A stretch of DNA of 64,000 nt from Phytoactinopolyspora halotolerans. Lineage in GTDB: Bacteria; Actinomycetota; Actinomycetes; Jiangellales; Jiangellaceae. The translations under genes and the position numbers were made by a program. Shown here piece after piece: positions 45,191 to 53,374 of this stretch. Positions within the stretch are counted from its first letter, which is position 1, and every line of letters begins with the position of its first letter. Location of the stretch: positions 62,001-126,000 of the forward strand of contig NZ_JAAGOA010000010.1 in the NCBI RefSeq assembly GCF_010550675.1, given 5' to 3'. The notes under the pieces were generated by a model that was given only the letters and a program-made list of their open reading frames with translations, was not told where the DNA came from and made no database searches.

Positions 45191-46288
45191 TTACGACGCG
45201 GAGAACGCGAAGAGCGTGCTCGACCGGAACACCTCACCGGGACGCAGAACCGTCGACGGGAACTGACGATGGTTCGGCGAGTCCGGGAAGTGCTGCGTCT
45301 CCAGACACAGCCCGTCCCCCTGGCGATATTGGCGCCCGCCCGTGCCTACCAGCGGTGTCGTGAGCTGATTGCCGGTGTAGAACTGGATGCCCGGCTCAGT
45401 GGTATGCACCGAGAGCACCCGGCCGCTGCCCGGCTCGGTGACGCGTGCGGCCAGCTCCAGGCCGTCACCGGAACGCGCCACGACGTAGTTGTGGTCGTAT
45501 CCGCCGGCGATCACCAGCTGCGGATGCGGGTCACGGATCCGGGTACCGATCTCCATCGGCTCGCGGAAATCCAGCGGCGTGCCCTCGACCGGTGCGATCT
45601 CTCCGGTGGGGATCGCCTGCTCGTCGGTCGGCGTGTAGTGCTCCGCGTTCAGCCGCACGAGATGCCCCAGGACGCTACCGCTGCCCTCGCCGGCGAGGTT
45701 GAAGTACGCGTGATTGGTCAGGTTCACGATGGTGGGCGCATCCGTGGTCGCGTGATAGTCGATGCGGAGCTCGCCGTCGGCGGTCAGCGTGTAGCGCACC
45801 GTCGCCTCGAGCGTGCCGGGGTAACCCTCCTCGCCGTCCGGGCTCGTGTAGGTCAGCTCAACAGCGACGTCGCCGCTCGCGGTGGCGCCGTCCGCGGCGT
45901 CGCCGACCACCCGAGCCGACCAGATCCGGTGGCTAAAGCCCGCCGCGCCGCCGTGTAGATGCAACGGCGGACGGTTCTGGGTGAGCCGGTATGTGACGCC
46001 GTCCAATGTGAACGTTCCATTCGCGATCCGGTTCGCGTACCGGCCGGTGATCGTGCCGAAGTAGGGGTTCCGCTCCAGATAATCCGCGAGGTTGTCGAAA
46101 CCGAGGACGATGTTCGCGGACACGCCGTCGCGATCCGGCGTCTCGAGCGACTGCAGAATCCCGCCATAGGTCAGGATCCGCGCCCGCACCCCGGATGCGT
46201 TGCTCAAGGTGTAGGCATCCACCTGCGTCCCGTCGGGCGTGGTCCCGAAGACCTCCTCCGTCACGGCTGGCGCTTCCTGCTCGAGCAT
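45191..46288 (-). CDS. galM: Aldose 1-epimerase (galactose mutarotase)
   Basis: 365 residues from the ATG at 46288 behind AGGAG. Mutarotase features: LTYGGILQSLETPDRDG, YFGTITGRYANRIANG, LHGGAAGFSHRIW (His), PTIVNLTNHAYFNLAGEG (catalytic His), and GLCLETQHFPDSPNH with the catalytic Glu. It interconverts sugar anomers. No signal peptide is seen. It could serve the sugar released by the GH35 enzyme, though it is 42 kb away. No other gal genes are adjacent. Confidence 0.93.
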   Translation of the reverse strand: MLEQEAPAVTEEVFGTTPDGTQVDAYTLSNASGVRARILTYGGILQSLETPDRDGVSANIVLGFDNLADYLERNPYFGTITGRYANRIANGTFTLDGVTYRLTQNRPPLHLHGGAAGFSHRIWSARVVGDAADGATASGDVAVELTYTSPDGEEGYPGTLEATVRYTLTADGELRIDYHATTDAPTIVNLTNHAYFNLAGEGSGSVLGHLVRLNAEHYTPTDEQAIPTGEIAPVEGTPLDFREPMEIGTRIRDPHPQLVIAGGYDHNYVVARSGDGLELAARVTEPGSGRVLSVHTTEPGIQFYTGNQLTTPLVGTGGRQYRQGDGLCLETQHFPDSPNHRQFPSTVLRPGEVFRSSTLFAFSAS

Positions 46289-46534
46289 CCGGTCTCCTCT
46301 CGACCGAGTGGTGTCCCTGACGTGTGGCACTGACAGCTTAAGGAGCAGCGGCACAGCCCGGCGACGCGGCTGGCGTCGGGGCCGTCGAGCAATGTGTCGT
46401 GCCGGGTCATGCGGCCCTCACCAGACAGGCCCAATGTCCCGTCGTTGTCTGCACAACGGCTCTAAGCACAGGTGCTCGATCTCAGCGAAAGTGAAGACAT
46501 CGGGTTCAACGAACACAAGCGAGGAGACAAGCTC

Positions 46535-47236
46535 ATGAAGAAGCGGCTGCGGGTCCTAGGAGCGGTGCTCGGAGTCTTCGGCCTGGGTTTCCTGGTCGCG
46601 GGCGGCGTTGCCTACACCAAGGTCCAGGACGGCTATGACTCGCTGAACGCGTTCAGCGAGGCGCAGAACGTCACTCTGGCCTACAACGAAGACGGCCAGC
46701 TCACCGATCGCGGCACCACCGAAGGCGCGGACGCGATCATGGAGCTGCTCACCGAGGAGTGGAACTACCCGGTTGTCGAGTCGGACCTCGACCCGAACGA
46801 CCCGGTGGTCAACACCGCGACCGAGTACATGTACCAGATGGCGACGGTCGGCTACCACGTCCTGCACGGAACCCAGACGATCGTCCTGGACGAGACCGTC
46901 GAGTACAACGGCGAGACATTCGAAGCCGGCACTTACGAGTTCGACGTCGACGGTCGGTACTGGACCGACTTCGACCGCGAGCACCCGATCGAAGGCGCCG
47001 CTCGGGAGATGGCATGGACCGGCACTGCGCACGGCCTCTTCGGCGAACTGGGCGTCGGCACGGTCACCCACTCGACCCTGCAGCTCGGACTGGGCGTCGC
47101 CGGACTGCTCGCCGGCCTCGGCGTGACCTTCCTGGCCACCGGCGGCGGCCTCGTCTGGGTCGCTCGCGGACGGCCGGAAGCCGGCGCGAGCCAGCCGGTG
47201 ACGACCGCTCCGGCCATCGAGATGATCAACAACTGA
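46535..47236 (+). CDS. Conserved-type membrane protein of unknown function
   Basis: 233 residues from the ATG at 46535 with GAGGAG upstream. One N-terminal membrane helix (LGAVLGVFGLGFLVAGGVAYT), an acidic extracytoplasmic domain of about 130 residues rich in Glu, Asp and Tyr, then a second helix (LQLGLGVAGLLAGLGVTFLATGGGLVW) and a short tail. The central domain (YNEDGQLTDRGTTEGADAIMELLTEEWNYPV) is of a type found in several actinomycetes, but I know no function. Confidence 0.78.
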   Translation: MKKRLRVLGAVLGVFGLGFLVAGGVAYTKVQDGYDSLNAFSEAQNVTLAYNEDGQLTDRGTTEGADAIMELLTEEWNYPVVESDLDPNDPVVNTATEYMYQMATVGYHVLHGTQTIVLDETVEYNGETFEAGTYEFDVDGRYWTDFDREHPIEGAAREMAWTGTAHGLFGELGVGTVTHSTLQLGLGVAGLLAGLGVTFLATGGGLVWVARGRPEAGASQPVTTAPAIEMINN

Positions 47237-47314
47237 CCAGGACGACCGACGTCGCTGAGCCGACACCGACCCGAGGGGCCTTCCGGATCACCGGTGGGCC
47301 CCTCGGCCTGTCGT

Positions 47315-47392
47315 ATCCCGTCCGCCATACCCGGTGTGCCATCCGGTCCGTCATCTCCGGCGCGCCATCCCGTCCGCCATATCCGGCCTGTC
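47315..47392. repeat. Imperfect tandem repeat, three 26-bp units
   Basis: Units at 47315, 47341 and 47367, each starting ATCC(C/G)GTCCG. The array lies between the convergent membrane-protein and YeiH genes. It is the only notable feature of this 168-base gap. Confidence 0.8.
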
Positions 47393-47404
47393 ACATCGGA
47401 TCGC

Positions 47405-48424
47405 TCACATCCGCGCGACCAGCAATCCGGCATAGGCCGTGGTGGCGGCGATGACCGTGGCGGCAGCACCCGCGAGCAAGGCACGGCCCCCGGTTCGCGC
47501 CAGAGCGGCCAGCCGGACGCCGGCGCCCAATCCGAACATCGCCGCCGCAAGCAGCAACGTGCTGGCCGTATCCGCGACGCTGAGCGCCGACGACGGCACC
47601 ACGTCGGCGCTGCGCAGCAGCATCATCCCCAGGAAGCCGAGCACGAAGGCGGGGATCAGCGGACGGCGGCCGTCGGGCGTGCCGTCCCGCTGTCGTACGA
47701 CGGCCACCGCCGCCACCAGCGGAGCGAGCAACACCACCCGAGCCAGTTTGGCCACGACGGCCACCAGCAGCGCCGGCTCGGCCACGACGGTAGCGGCAGC
47801 CACCACCTGCGCCACCTCGTGCACGCTGGCCCCGACCCAGATGCCGTACTCCTCGTGACTCAGGCCGAGCGGCCCCTGCAACCCCGGGTAGAGCGCCATG
47901 GCGAGGCTGCCGTAGAGGGTGACCATGGCCACCGCGGTCGCGGTGTCATCGTCCTCGCCGTCCACGACGCTGCTCATCGCGGCGATCGCCGATGCTCCAC
48001 AGATCGCCGATCCGGTGGCGAGCAGGAGCGCTCGGTCGTCGCCGAGGCCCAATCGTCGCCCGATCCAGCGGGTACCGACGAAGGTGACGACGACGGTGGT
48101 CACGATGATGACGAGCGTCACCGGGCGGAGCTGCACAAGTTCGGGTATCGCCAGCTTGAGGCCGAGCAGCACGACGCCCGCACGGAGCATCCGCTTGGCC
48201 GCGAACGCCACTCCGGGCTCCGCCGCCGGCCAGAGCAGCCCCAGGTTCCTCGCCAGGATGCCGAGCATCACGGCGCCGGTCAACGGCCCGAGCGCGGGCG
48301 ACACCATGCTCACCCCGTAGGCCACCGCGACCGCTCCGGCCACAACGGCAAGACCGGGCATGGCACGCCGCACACCCGCAGTTGCCCCGCCCCAGGTTGC
48401 CGGCTGCTGCGCGGATACGGTCAC
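47405..48424 (-). CDS. YeiH/UPF0324-family membrane protein (putative sulfate exporter)
   Basis: About 339 residues from the GTG at 48424. It matches the YeiH family (PF03601): about ten membrane segments, VVAGAVAVAYGVSMV, GAVMLGILARNLGLL, RAGVVLLGLKLAIPEL, TGSAICGASAIAA (signature) and HEVAQVVAAATVV. It is divergent from a LysR regulator across 69 bases, the same pairing as yeiE/yeiH in E. coli. Transported substrate is not established; sulfate export is the database label. Confidence 0.9.
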   Translation of the reverse strand: MTVSAQQPATWGGATAGVRRAMPGLAVVAGAVAVAYGVSMVSPALGPLTGAVMLGILARNLGLLWPAAEPGVAFAAKRMLRAGVVLLGLKLAIPELVQLRPVTLVIIVTTVVVTFVGTRWIGRRLGLGDDRALLLATGSAICGASAIAAMSSVVDGEDDDTATAVAMVTLYGSLAMALYPGLQGPLGLSHEEYGIWVGASVHEVAQVVAAATVVAEPALLVAVVAKLARVVLLAPLVAAVAVVRQRDGTPDGRRPLIPAFVLGFLGMMLLRSADVVPSSALSVADTASTLLLAAAMFGLGAGVRLAALARTGGRALLAGAAATVIAATTAYAGLLVARM

Positions 48425-48493
48425 GTATCGATCGTGAGCCAGCCCGGCCCCGGGCAGAAGGCCCAGATGGCGATGGGTACATAGACTCGATCT

Positions 48494-49390
48494 ATGAGTT
48501 CGCGCCTCGAGCTGCGTGCGATGGAGCTGCTGCTGGCCATCGCCGAACACGGAAGCATCGGAGAGGCTGCCCGCGCGCTACAGCTCGCGCAGCCGACCGT
48601 CAGCACCAACCTCCGGCGGCTGGAGCACCAGCTCGGCTTGCGGCTGGTGGAACGGACAGCCCGCGGATCGCGGCTGACACCGACCGGGTCCGCCGTCACC
48701 GACTGGGCACGGGAAGTCCTCACCGCCTCGGATCGTTTCGAGGCGGCCGTCGCCGCGCTGCGGCATGAACGCGCCGGTCAGCTCCACGTGTCGGCGAGCA
48801 TGACCATCGCCGAGTACCTGATGCCTGGGTGGCTCGCCGACCTGCAGCGGCACGAACCCGATCTGGCCATCGCGCTCCGCGTCGGCAATTCGGAGGAGGT
48901 GGCCGGCCAGGTGCTGGCGGGCAGCGCCGAGCTGGGATTCGTCGAGGGTGTCACACTTCCGGAGGGCGTGCGCGCACACACAGTTGCCGAGGACCAGCTC
49001 GCGGTCGTGGTCTCCGCCGACCACCCGTGGGCGAGCGGACGCCGGCCGGTGACCGTGAGCGAGCTGCTCTCCGCGCGGCTCGTCCTGCGCGAACCCGGAT
49101 CCGGAACGCGCGAGGCCTTCGACCACGCCGTGGCCGCGCTGGGGTTGCCGCTTCCGCAACCGGCGCTGGAGCTCGGCTCGACCGCATCGATCAAGACCGC
49201 CCTGCTCGACTCGGACGGGGTCGGCGTCCTCAGCTCACTGACCGTGCGGGCCGAGCTCGCCGGGCAGCTGCTGGTCGCCGTCGACGTGGCCGGACTCGAC
49301 CTGCGCCGCCTGCTGCGGCTGATCTGGCGCGCGGACCGCGACCTCACCGGCGCCGCCGCCCTCCTCGCCCGCCGCGCCGTCTCCAAATGA
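48494..49390 (+). CDS. LysR-type regulator, divergent from yeiH (YeiE-like)
   Basis: 298 residues. N-terminal winged helix (LLLAIAEHGSIGEAARALQLAQPTVSTNLRRLEHQLG), then a LysR substrate domain (LHVSASMTIAEYLMPGWLADL; VREPGSGTREAFDHAV region). By sequence and pairing it resembles the CysL/YeiE type that controls sulfur-related genes. It should bind the 69-base spacer and control yeiH. Its stop codon (TGA) is the first part of the palindromic repeat at 49385. Confidence 0.91.
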   Translation: MSSRLELRAMELLLAIAEHGSIGEAARALQLAQPTVSTNLRRLEHQLGLRLVERTARGSRLTPTGSAVTDWAREVLTASDRFEAAVAALRHERAGQLHVSASMTIAEYLMPGWLADLQRHEPDLAIALRVGNSEEVAGQVLAGSAELGFVEGVTLPEGVRAHTVAEDQLAVVVSADHPWASGRRPVTVSELLSARLVLREPGSGTREAFDHAVAALGLPLPQPALELGSTASIKTALLDSDGVGVLSSLTVRAELAGQLLVAVDVAGLDLRRLLRLIWRADRDLTGAAALLARRAVSK

Positions 49391-49472
49391 TCATGTGAAG
49401 TGGGTTTTCTCGTGCCTCAACAGGTCTGCAGGCATGGTAGTGCTGGAGAAAACCCACTTCACATGATCATTT
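49385..49472. repeat. Palindromic dispersed repeat, copy 2 (intact)
   Basis: A perfect 27-bp inverted repeat: left arm 49385-49411, right arm 49446-49472, with a 34-base loop. The loop core (49418-49443) is identical to copy 1. The arms start AAATGATCATGTGAAGT. The first six bases supply the LysR stop. It separates the convergent LysR and DUF2017 genes and could end transcripts from both sides. Confidence 0.93.
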
Positions 49473-49481
49473 AGGGCGGGG

Positions 49482-50048
49482 TTAGGGGAGGCCGGCGGAG
49501 AGGGTGCGGACGAGTGTTTCCTGGAGCCAGCCCAGCCAGTCGTAGACGTCGTGGATGTGCCGGCGAGGATCGTCCTCCGGAAGGCTCAACCACTGATCCT
49601 CGTCGTCCTCGGAGACGCCGAGCCGGGTGCCGAGCGCCAGCCGCAGGTCGGTCAGGGTCCGCAGCCACGCATCCGCTTCCTCGGCGTTGAGTTCGACACG
49701 CGTCTTCTCGCGCGACTTACGCTCGCCCGGGTCCACCCCCTCGGCCGTGGCCAGGGACGCGAGCACGGTAGCGGCCATGCCCGCCTTGGCCTCGCGCAGT
49801 CCACGTTCGGTGAACCGCCGGAAGTCCGACGCGGCCTCGTCGTCGCCCTGGTACCCGTCCGGGAACAGTCGCAGCACGACTGGATCCGTCGGCCGTTTCG
49901 GCGTGTCGTCGTCGGCCAGGCCCAGCGCCGCGGCCCAGCCGTCGTCATCGCCCTCTTTCTGCTCCGGTGTGTCCCGCACCAGCTCCAACAGCTGGCCCAC
50001 CAATGAGCGCAGAAGCTCGACCTCGGCCGTATGGAAGGACGCGGTCAC
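49482..50048 (-). CDS. DUF2017 family protein
   Basis: 188 residues from the GTG at 50048 with GGGGTGG upstream. It matches the DUF2017 family (M. tuberculosis Rv1332): ELLRSLVGQLLELV at the N-terminus, DPVVLRLFPDGYQGDDEAASDFRRFTE, LRTLTDLRLALGTRLGV, and HIHDVYDWLGWLQETLV. It is acidic, soluble and helical. The gene lies directly behind clpS in most actinomycetes, which suggests a link with N-end rule proteolysis, but no function is shown. Confidence 0.92.
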   Translation of the reverse strand: MTASFHTAEVELLRSLVGQLLELVRDTPEQKEGDDDGWAAALGLADDDTPKRPTDPVVLRLFPDGYQGDDEAASDFRRFTERGLREAKAGMAATVLASLATAEGVDPGERKSREKTRVELNAEEADAWLRTLTDLRLALGTRLGVSEDDEDQWLSLPEDDPRRHIHDVYDWLGWLQETLVRTLSAGLP

Positions 50049-50080
50049 GCCACCCCCGCGCGCCCGCCGGAACGCTGTAC

Positions 50081-50386
50081 TCAGCCTAGGTCCCCCGCCT
50101 TCTGCAGTGTGGCCCACAATCCGTAGGAGTGCATGGCCTCGACGTCACGCTCCATCTCCTCACGGCTGCCCTCAGACACGACGGCCTTGCCTTTCTCGTG
50201 TACATCGAGCATGAGCCGCTCCGCCTTCGGCTTCGGGTAGGCGAAGTAGGCCTGAAAGACGTACGTCACGTAGGACATGAGGTTGACCGGGTCATTCCAC
50301 ACAACCGTCACCCAGGGGGTCTCCGGCGCCGGAGCTTCGGTCTCCTCGACCTCCGGACGCTCGATCTCGACAGGTGCGGTCGTCAC
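50081..50386 (-). CDS. clpS: ClpS adaptor protein
   Basis: 101 residues from the GTG at 50386. The core has [25 protein letters not shown] (the WNDP variant of the binding pocket), [13 protein letters not shown] and a final [12 protein letters not shown]. It delivers N-degron substrates to ClpAP/ClpCP. The acidic Glu/Pro-rich N-terminal arm is typical. It is divergent from pncB across 80 bases and is followed by the DUF2017 gene. Confidence 0.94.
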   Translation of the reverse strand: MTTAPVEIERPEVEETEAPAPETPWVTVVWNDPVNLMSYVTYVFQAYFAYPKPKAERLMLDVHEKGKAVVSEGSREEMERDVEAMHSYGLWATLQKAGDLG

Positions 50387-50451
50387 AATCCTCAAGTGTC
50401 GCACTCTTGGCTCGCTGCGGCCACATTCACCGCCCAGTGGCGCGCCGTCGA

Positions 50452-50466
50452 GATAGTCTGAGTGAT
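50452..50466 (+). promoter_or_regulatory. Possible leaderless promoter of pncB
   Basis: GATAGTCT (-10-like, 50452-50459) ends seven bases before the GTG start of pncB, and no ribosome binding site is seen. This layout is common for leaderless actinomycete transcripts. Confidence 0.35.
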
Positions 50467-51762
50467 GTGTCGGCGACAACTGCATTGCTAACCGACCACT
50501 ACGAGCTGACGATGCTCCAGGCCGCGTTGGCCAGGGGGACCGGGCGACGACGCGCGGTCTTCGAGGTGTTCGCCCGGAGCCTGCCACACGGTCGCCGGTA
50601 TGGCGTCGTCGCCGGCACCGGCAGGTTGTTGGACGCGCTGGAGGCGTTCTCCTTCGACGACGCCACCTTGGAGCACCTGGACAGCAGCGGTGTCGTGGAC
50701 CGTCCGACCATCGAGTGGCTGGCCGGCTACCGCTTCTCCGGCGACATCTGGGGGTACGGCGAAGGGGAACCGTACTTCCCGCACTCTCCGCTGTTGATCG
50801 TGGAGGCACCGTTCGCAGAGGCGGTGCTCCTGGAGACTCTGACGCTTTCCATCCTCAACGCCGACTCCGCCGTAGCGGCGGCCGCGTCCCGGATGACGGC
50901 GGCGGCACGTGGACGGCCGTGCATCGAGATGGGTTCGCGCCGCACACACGAGCAGGCCGCTGTCACCGCGGCGAGGGCCGCGTACATCGGCGGGTTCTCC
51001 TCGACGAGCAACCTGCAGGCCGGCCGGAGTTACGGCATCCCGACCCGCGGGACCAGCGCGCACGCGTTCACGCTGCTGCACGACACCGAGCGGGACGCCT
51101 TCACCGCCCAGGTCCAGAGCCTCGGCAAGGGCACCACGCTGCTCGTCGACACCTACGACGTCGCCGAGGCGGTCGCGCTCGCCGTCGACGTCGCCGGACC
51201 CGACCTGGGCGCCGTCCGGCTGGACTCCGGGGATCTGCTGGCGCAGGCCCACGAGGTCCGCGCGCAACTGGACGAGCTGGGCGCCACCAGTACCAAGATC
51301 GTCGTCACCAGCGACCTCGATGAACATGCCATCGCCGCGCTCGCCGCGGCACCGGTCGACGCCTACGGGGTCGGCACATCCCTGGTCACCGGTTCCGGTT
51401 CGCCCACGGCCGGCCTGGTGTACAAGCTCGTCGCTCGCGAGGGTCCGGACGGCGAGCTGACGCCGGTCGAGAAGAAGAGCGAGGACAAGCCAGGGGTCGG
51501 GGGCCGCAAGTTTCCGGTACGGCGACGCGACCGGAACGGCTTCGCCGAGGCGGAGGTGATCGCGATCGATCACCGGCCGGAGTCGGACGCCGACGACCGG
51601 GACCTGCTGCTGCCGCTGGTCCGCTCGGGTGAGGTGGTCGGACGCGAGCCGCTCGACGCCGCCCAGGAGCGCCACCGGCAAGGTCTGGCCGAACTGCCCC
51701 GGGTGGCCCTGCAGATGTCTCGTGGCGAACCCGCCATCCCCACGCTCTACGAGGAGCCATGA
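50467..51762 (+). CDS. pncB: Nicotinate phosphoribosyltransferase
   Basis: 431 residues from the GTG at 50467. Signatures: [75 protein letters not shown], and [22 protein letters not shown]. It converts nicotinic acid and PRPP to NaMN for NAD salvage in the cytoplasm. Its stop overlaps the pncA start (ATGA), so the two Preiss-Handler enzymes are made together. In M. tuberculosis pncB1 (Rv1330c) is also next to clpS. Confidence 0.95.
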   Translation: MSATTALLTDHYELTMLQAALARGTGRRRAVFEVFARSLPHGRRYGVVAGTGRLLDALEAFSFDDATLEHLDSSGVVDRPTIEWLAGYRFSGDIWGYGEGEPYFPHSPLLIVEAPFAEAVLLETLTLSILNADSAVAAAASRMTAAARGRPCIEMGSRRTHEQAAVTAARAAYIGGFSSTSNLQAGRSYGIPTRGTSAHAFTLLHDTERDAFTAQVQSLGKGTTLLVDTYDVAEAVALAVDVAGPDLGAVRLDSGDLLAQAHEVRAQLDELGATSTKIVVTSDLDEHAIAALAAAPVDAYGVGTSLVTGSGSPTAGLVYKLVAREGPDGELTPVEKKSEDKPGVGGRKFPVRRRDRNGFAEAEVIAIDHRPESDADDRDLLLPLVRSGEVVGREPLDAAQERHRQGLAELPRVALQMSRGEPAIPTLYEEP

Positions 51763-52361
51763 TGAAGCGCGCACTGATCGTCGTCGACGTGCAGAACGAC
51801 TTCTGCGAGGGCGGAACGCTCGGCGTGAACGGAGGAGCCGAGACGGCGTACAGCATCGCGGAAGTGTTACGTCAGTGGTACGACGAGGAGCCCGAGAACC
51901 GGCCATACGACCACGTCGTCGCGACCCGCGACCACCACATCGATCCCGGCGAGCACTTCTCGGACACCCCCGACTACGTGACGAGCTGGCCCCGGCACTG
52001 CGTCGCGGACACCGACGGGGCAGCCTTCCATCCCAATCTGGACCCGCAGCCGTTCGATGCCATCTTCAACAAAGGCGAGTACTCGCACGGCTACTCCGGC
52101 TTCGACGGCAGCTGCCAGGACGGCAGCGGACTGGCGGCGTGGCTACGTGAACGCGAGGTCACCGCGGTGGACATCGTCGGCATCGCCACCGACCACTGTG
52201 TCCGCGCCACCGCCCTCGACGCCGTCCGAACCGGGTTGGCTACCCGGGTGCTGCTCGATCTGACGGCGGGGGTGTCCCCGGCCACCACCGAGCGCGCGCT
52301 CGCCGAGATGCGCGACGCCGGAGTCGACCTGGTCGGCACGCCCATCGTACGCGCCGCCTGA
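51759..52361 (+). CDS. pncA: Nicotinamidase
   Basis: 200 residues. Isochorismatase-like fold: VVDVQNDFCEGGTL (catalytic Asp), metal-binding DHHIDPGEHF, catalytic Lys in FNKGEYSHGYSGFDG, and the nucleophile Cys in GIATDHCVRATALDAV. It hydrolyses nicotinamide to nicotinate, feeding PncB. It starts inside the pncB stop. A TTA codon occurs near 51867. Its stop codon lies in the first unit of a 19-bp tandem repeat. Confidence 0.95.
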   Translation: MMKRALIVVDVQNDFCEGGTLGVNGGAETAYSIAEVLRQWYDEEPENRPYDHVVATRDHHIDPGEHFSDTPDYVTSWPRHCVADTDGAAFHPNLDPQPFDAIFNKGEYSHGYSGFDGSCQDGSGLAAWLREREVTAVDIVGIATDHCVRATALDAVRTGLATRVLLDLTAGVSPATTERALAEMRDAGVDLVGTPIVRAA

Positions 52362-52450
52362 TCACGCTCCACACGCCTGATCACCTTCCAGGCGCCTGAT
52401 CACCTTCCAGGCGCCTGATCATCTTCCAGGCGCCTGGTCACCTTCCAGAG
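52356..52450. repeat. Tandem repeat, five 19-bp units
   Basis: Unit GCCTGATCACCTTCCAGGC; units begin at 52356, 52375, 52394, 52413 and 52432. The first and last are the most divergent. The joints form the palindrome CAGGCGCCTG and each unit has GCCTG/CAGGC ends, so the transcript would fold into a chain of hairpins. It lies between convergent pncA and the HAD gene. Confidence 0.92.
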
Positions 52451-52486
52451 TCGCCGGGAAGGGCGTCTGGAGACCCAAGGCGGAGC

Positions 52487-53290
52487 TCAGGCGAACAGCT
52501 TCTCCAGCACCTCGGCGACGCCGTCCTCGTCGTTGCTCGCGCACCGGGCGTCCGCGGCCGCCACCACATCCGGGTGCGCATTGGCCATGGCATAGGACGT
52601 GCCGGCCCACTCGAGCATCAACACATCGTTCGGCATGTCGCCGAACGCGACGACCTCGTCCGCGCCGACGCCGCGCTCAGCGCAGAGCGCGGCCAGCGTG
52701 GACGCCTTGGAGATCCCGGGAGCGCTGATCTCCAGCAGTGCCTGGCCGTCCGAGTAGGTCGCGGTGGCCAGTTCACCGATCACGTCGGTGCCGAGCTTGA
52801 TGAACTCGGCGGGTGCCATCTCGTCGTGCCGCGCCAGCAGCTTCGCCACGGGCTCGGCCAGCAGCACCTCCAGCTCGCATTCCAGCGCTCCCTGCGGGAG
52901 CACCCATCGATGCCGGAAGGCGGGCTCCTTGCCGTACACAAGCTCGCGTTCCATCGCGAAGGTCACCCCGGGGACCGCAGCACGCAGGGCATGCGCCACC
53001 TCCATCGCCGCATCGGCGGCCAGCGGATACTGCTCCACGATCCGCCGCCCGGCGACGTCGTACACCAGGGCACCGTTGGCACAGACCGCCAGCCCGTGGC
53101 TGCCGACCGCGCCGGCCAGGATGTCCAGCCACCGTGGCGGTCGGCCGGAGACGAAGATCACCGTCGCGCCGGCATCCTCCGCTTGGCGGATCGCGGACAG
53201 GGTGCGCGGCGAGATCGACCCGTCGCTGCGAAGCAGGGTTCCGTCCAGGTCAGTAGCGACGATGCGGGGCGGTTGTTCAGACAGCTGCAC
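52487..53290 (-). CDS. Cof-type HAD-IIB family phosphatase
   Basis: 267 residues. HAD motifs: DLDGTLLRSDG (nucleophile and acid Asp), VSGRPPRWLD (Ser/Thr motif), the Lys of GISKASTLAALC, and GDMPNDVLMLEWAG (metal Asp). The C2B cap lies between. It dephosphorylates sugar phosphates or other small metabolites; Cof-type enzymes are broad. Cytoplasmic, single gene. Confidence 0.92.
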   Translation of the reverse strand: MQLSEQPPRIVATDLDGTLLRSDGSISPRTLSAIRQAEDAGATVIFVSGRPPRWLDILAGAVGSHGLAVCANGALVYDVAGRRIVEQYPLAADAAMEVAHALRAAVPGVTFAMERELVYGKEPAFRHRWVLPQGALECELEVLLAEPVAKLLARHDEMAPAEFIKLGTDVIGELATATYSDGQALLEISAPGISKASTLAALCAERGVGADEVVAFGDMPNDVLMLEWAGTSYAMANAHPDVVAAADARCASNDEDGVAEVLEKLFA

Positions 53291-53374
53291 CCTACGAGTC
53301 TGCCAGGTGCCGACCGAAGATGCTCAGCCGAACAGGCGTTCATGGACCTCGGCGCCCCGTGCACGTGGCCAAGC

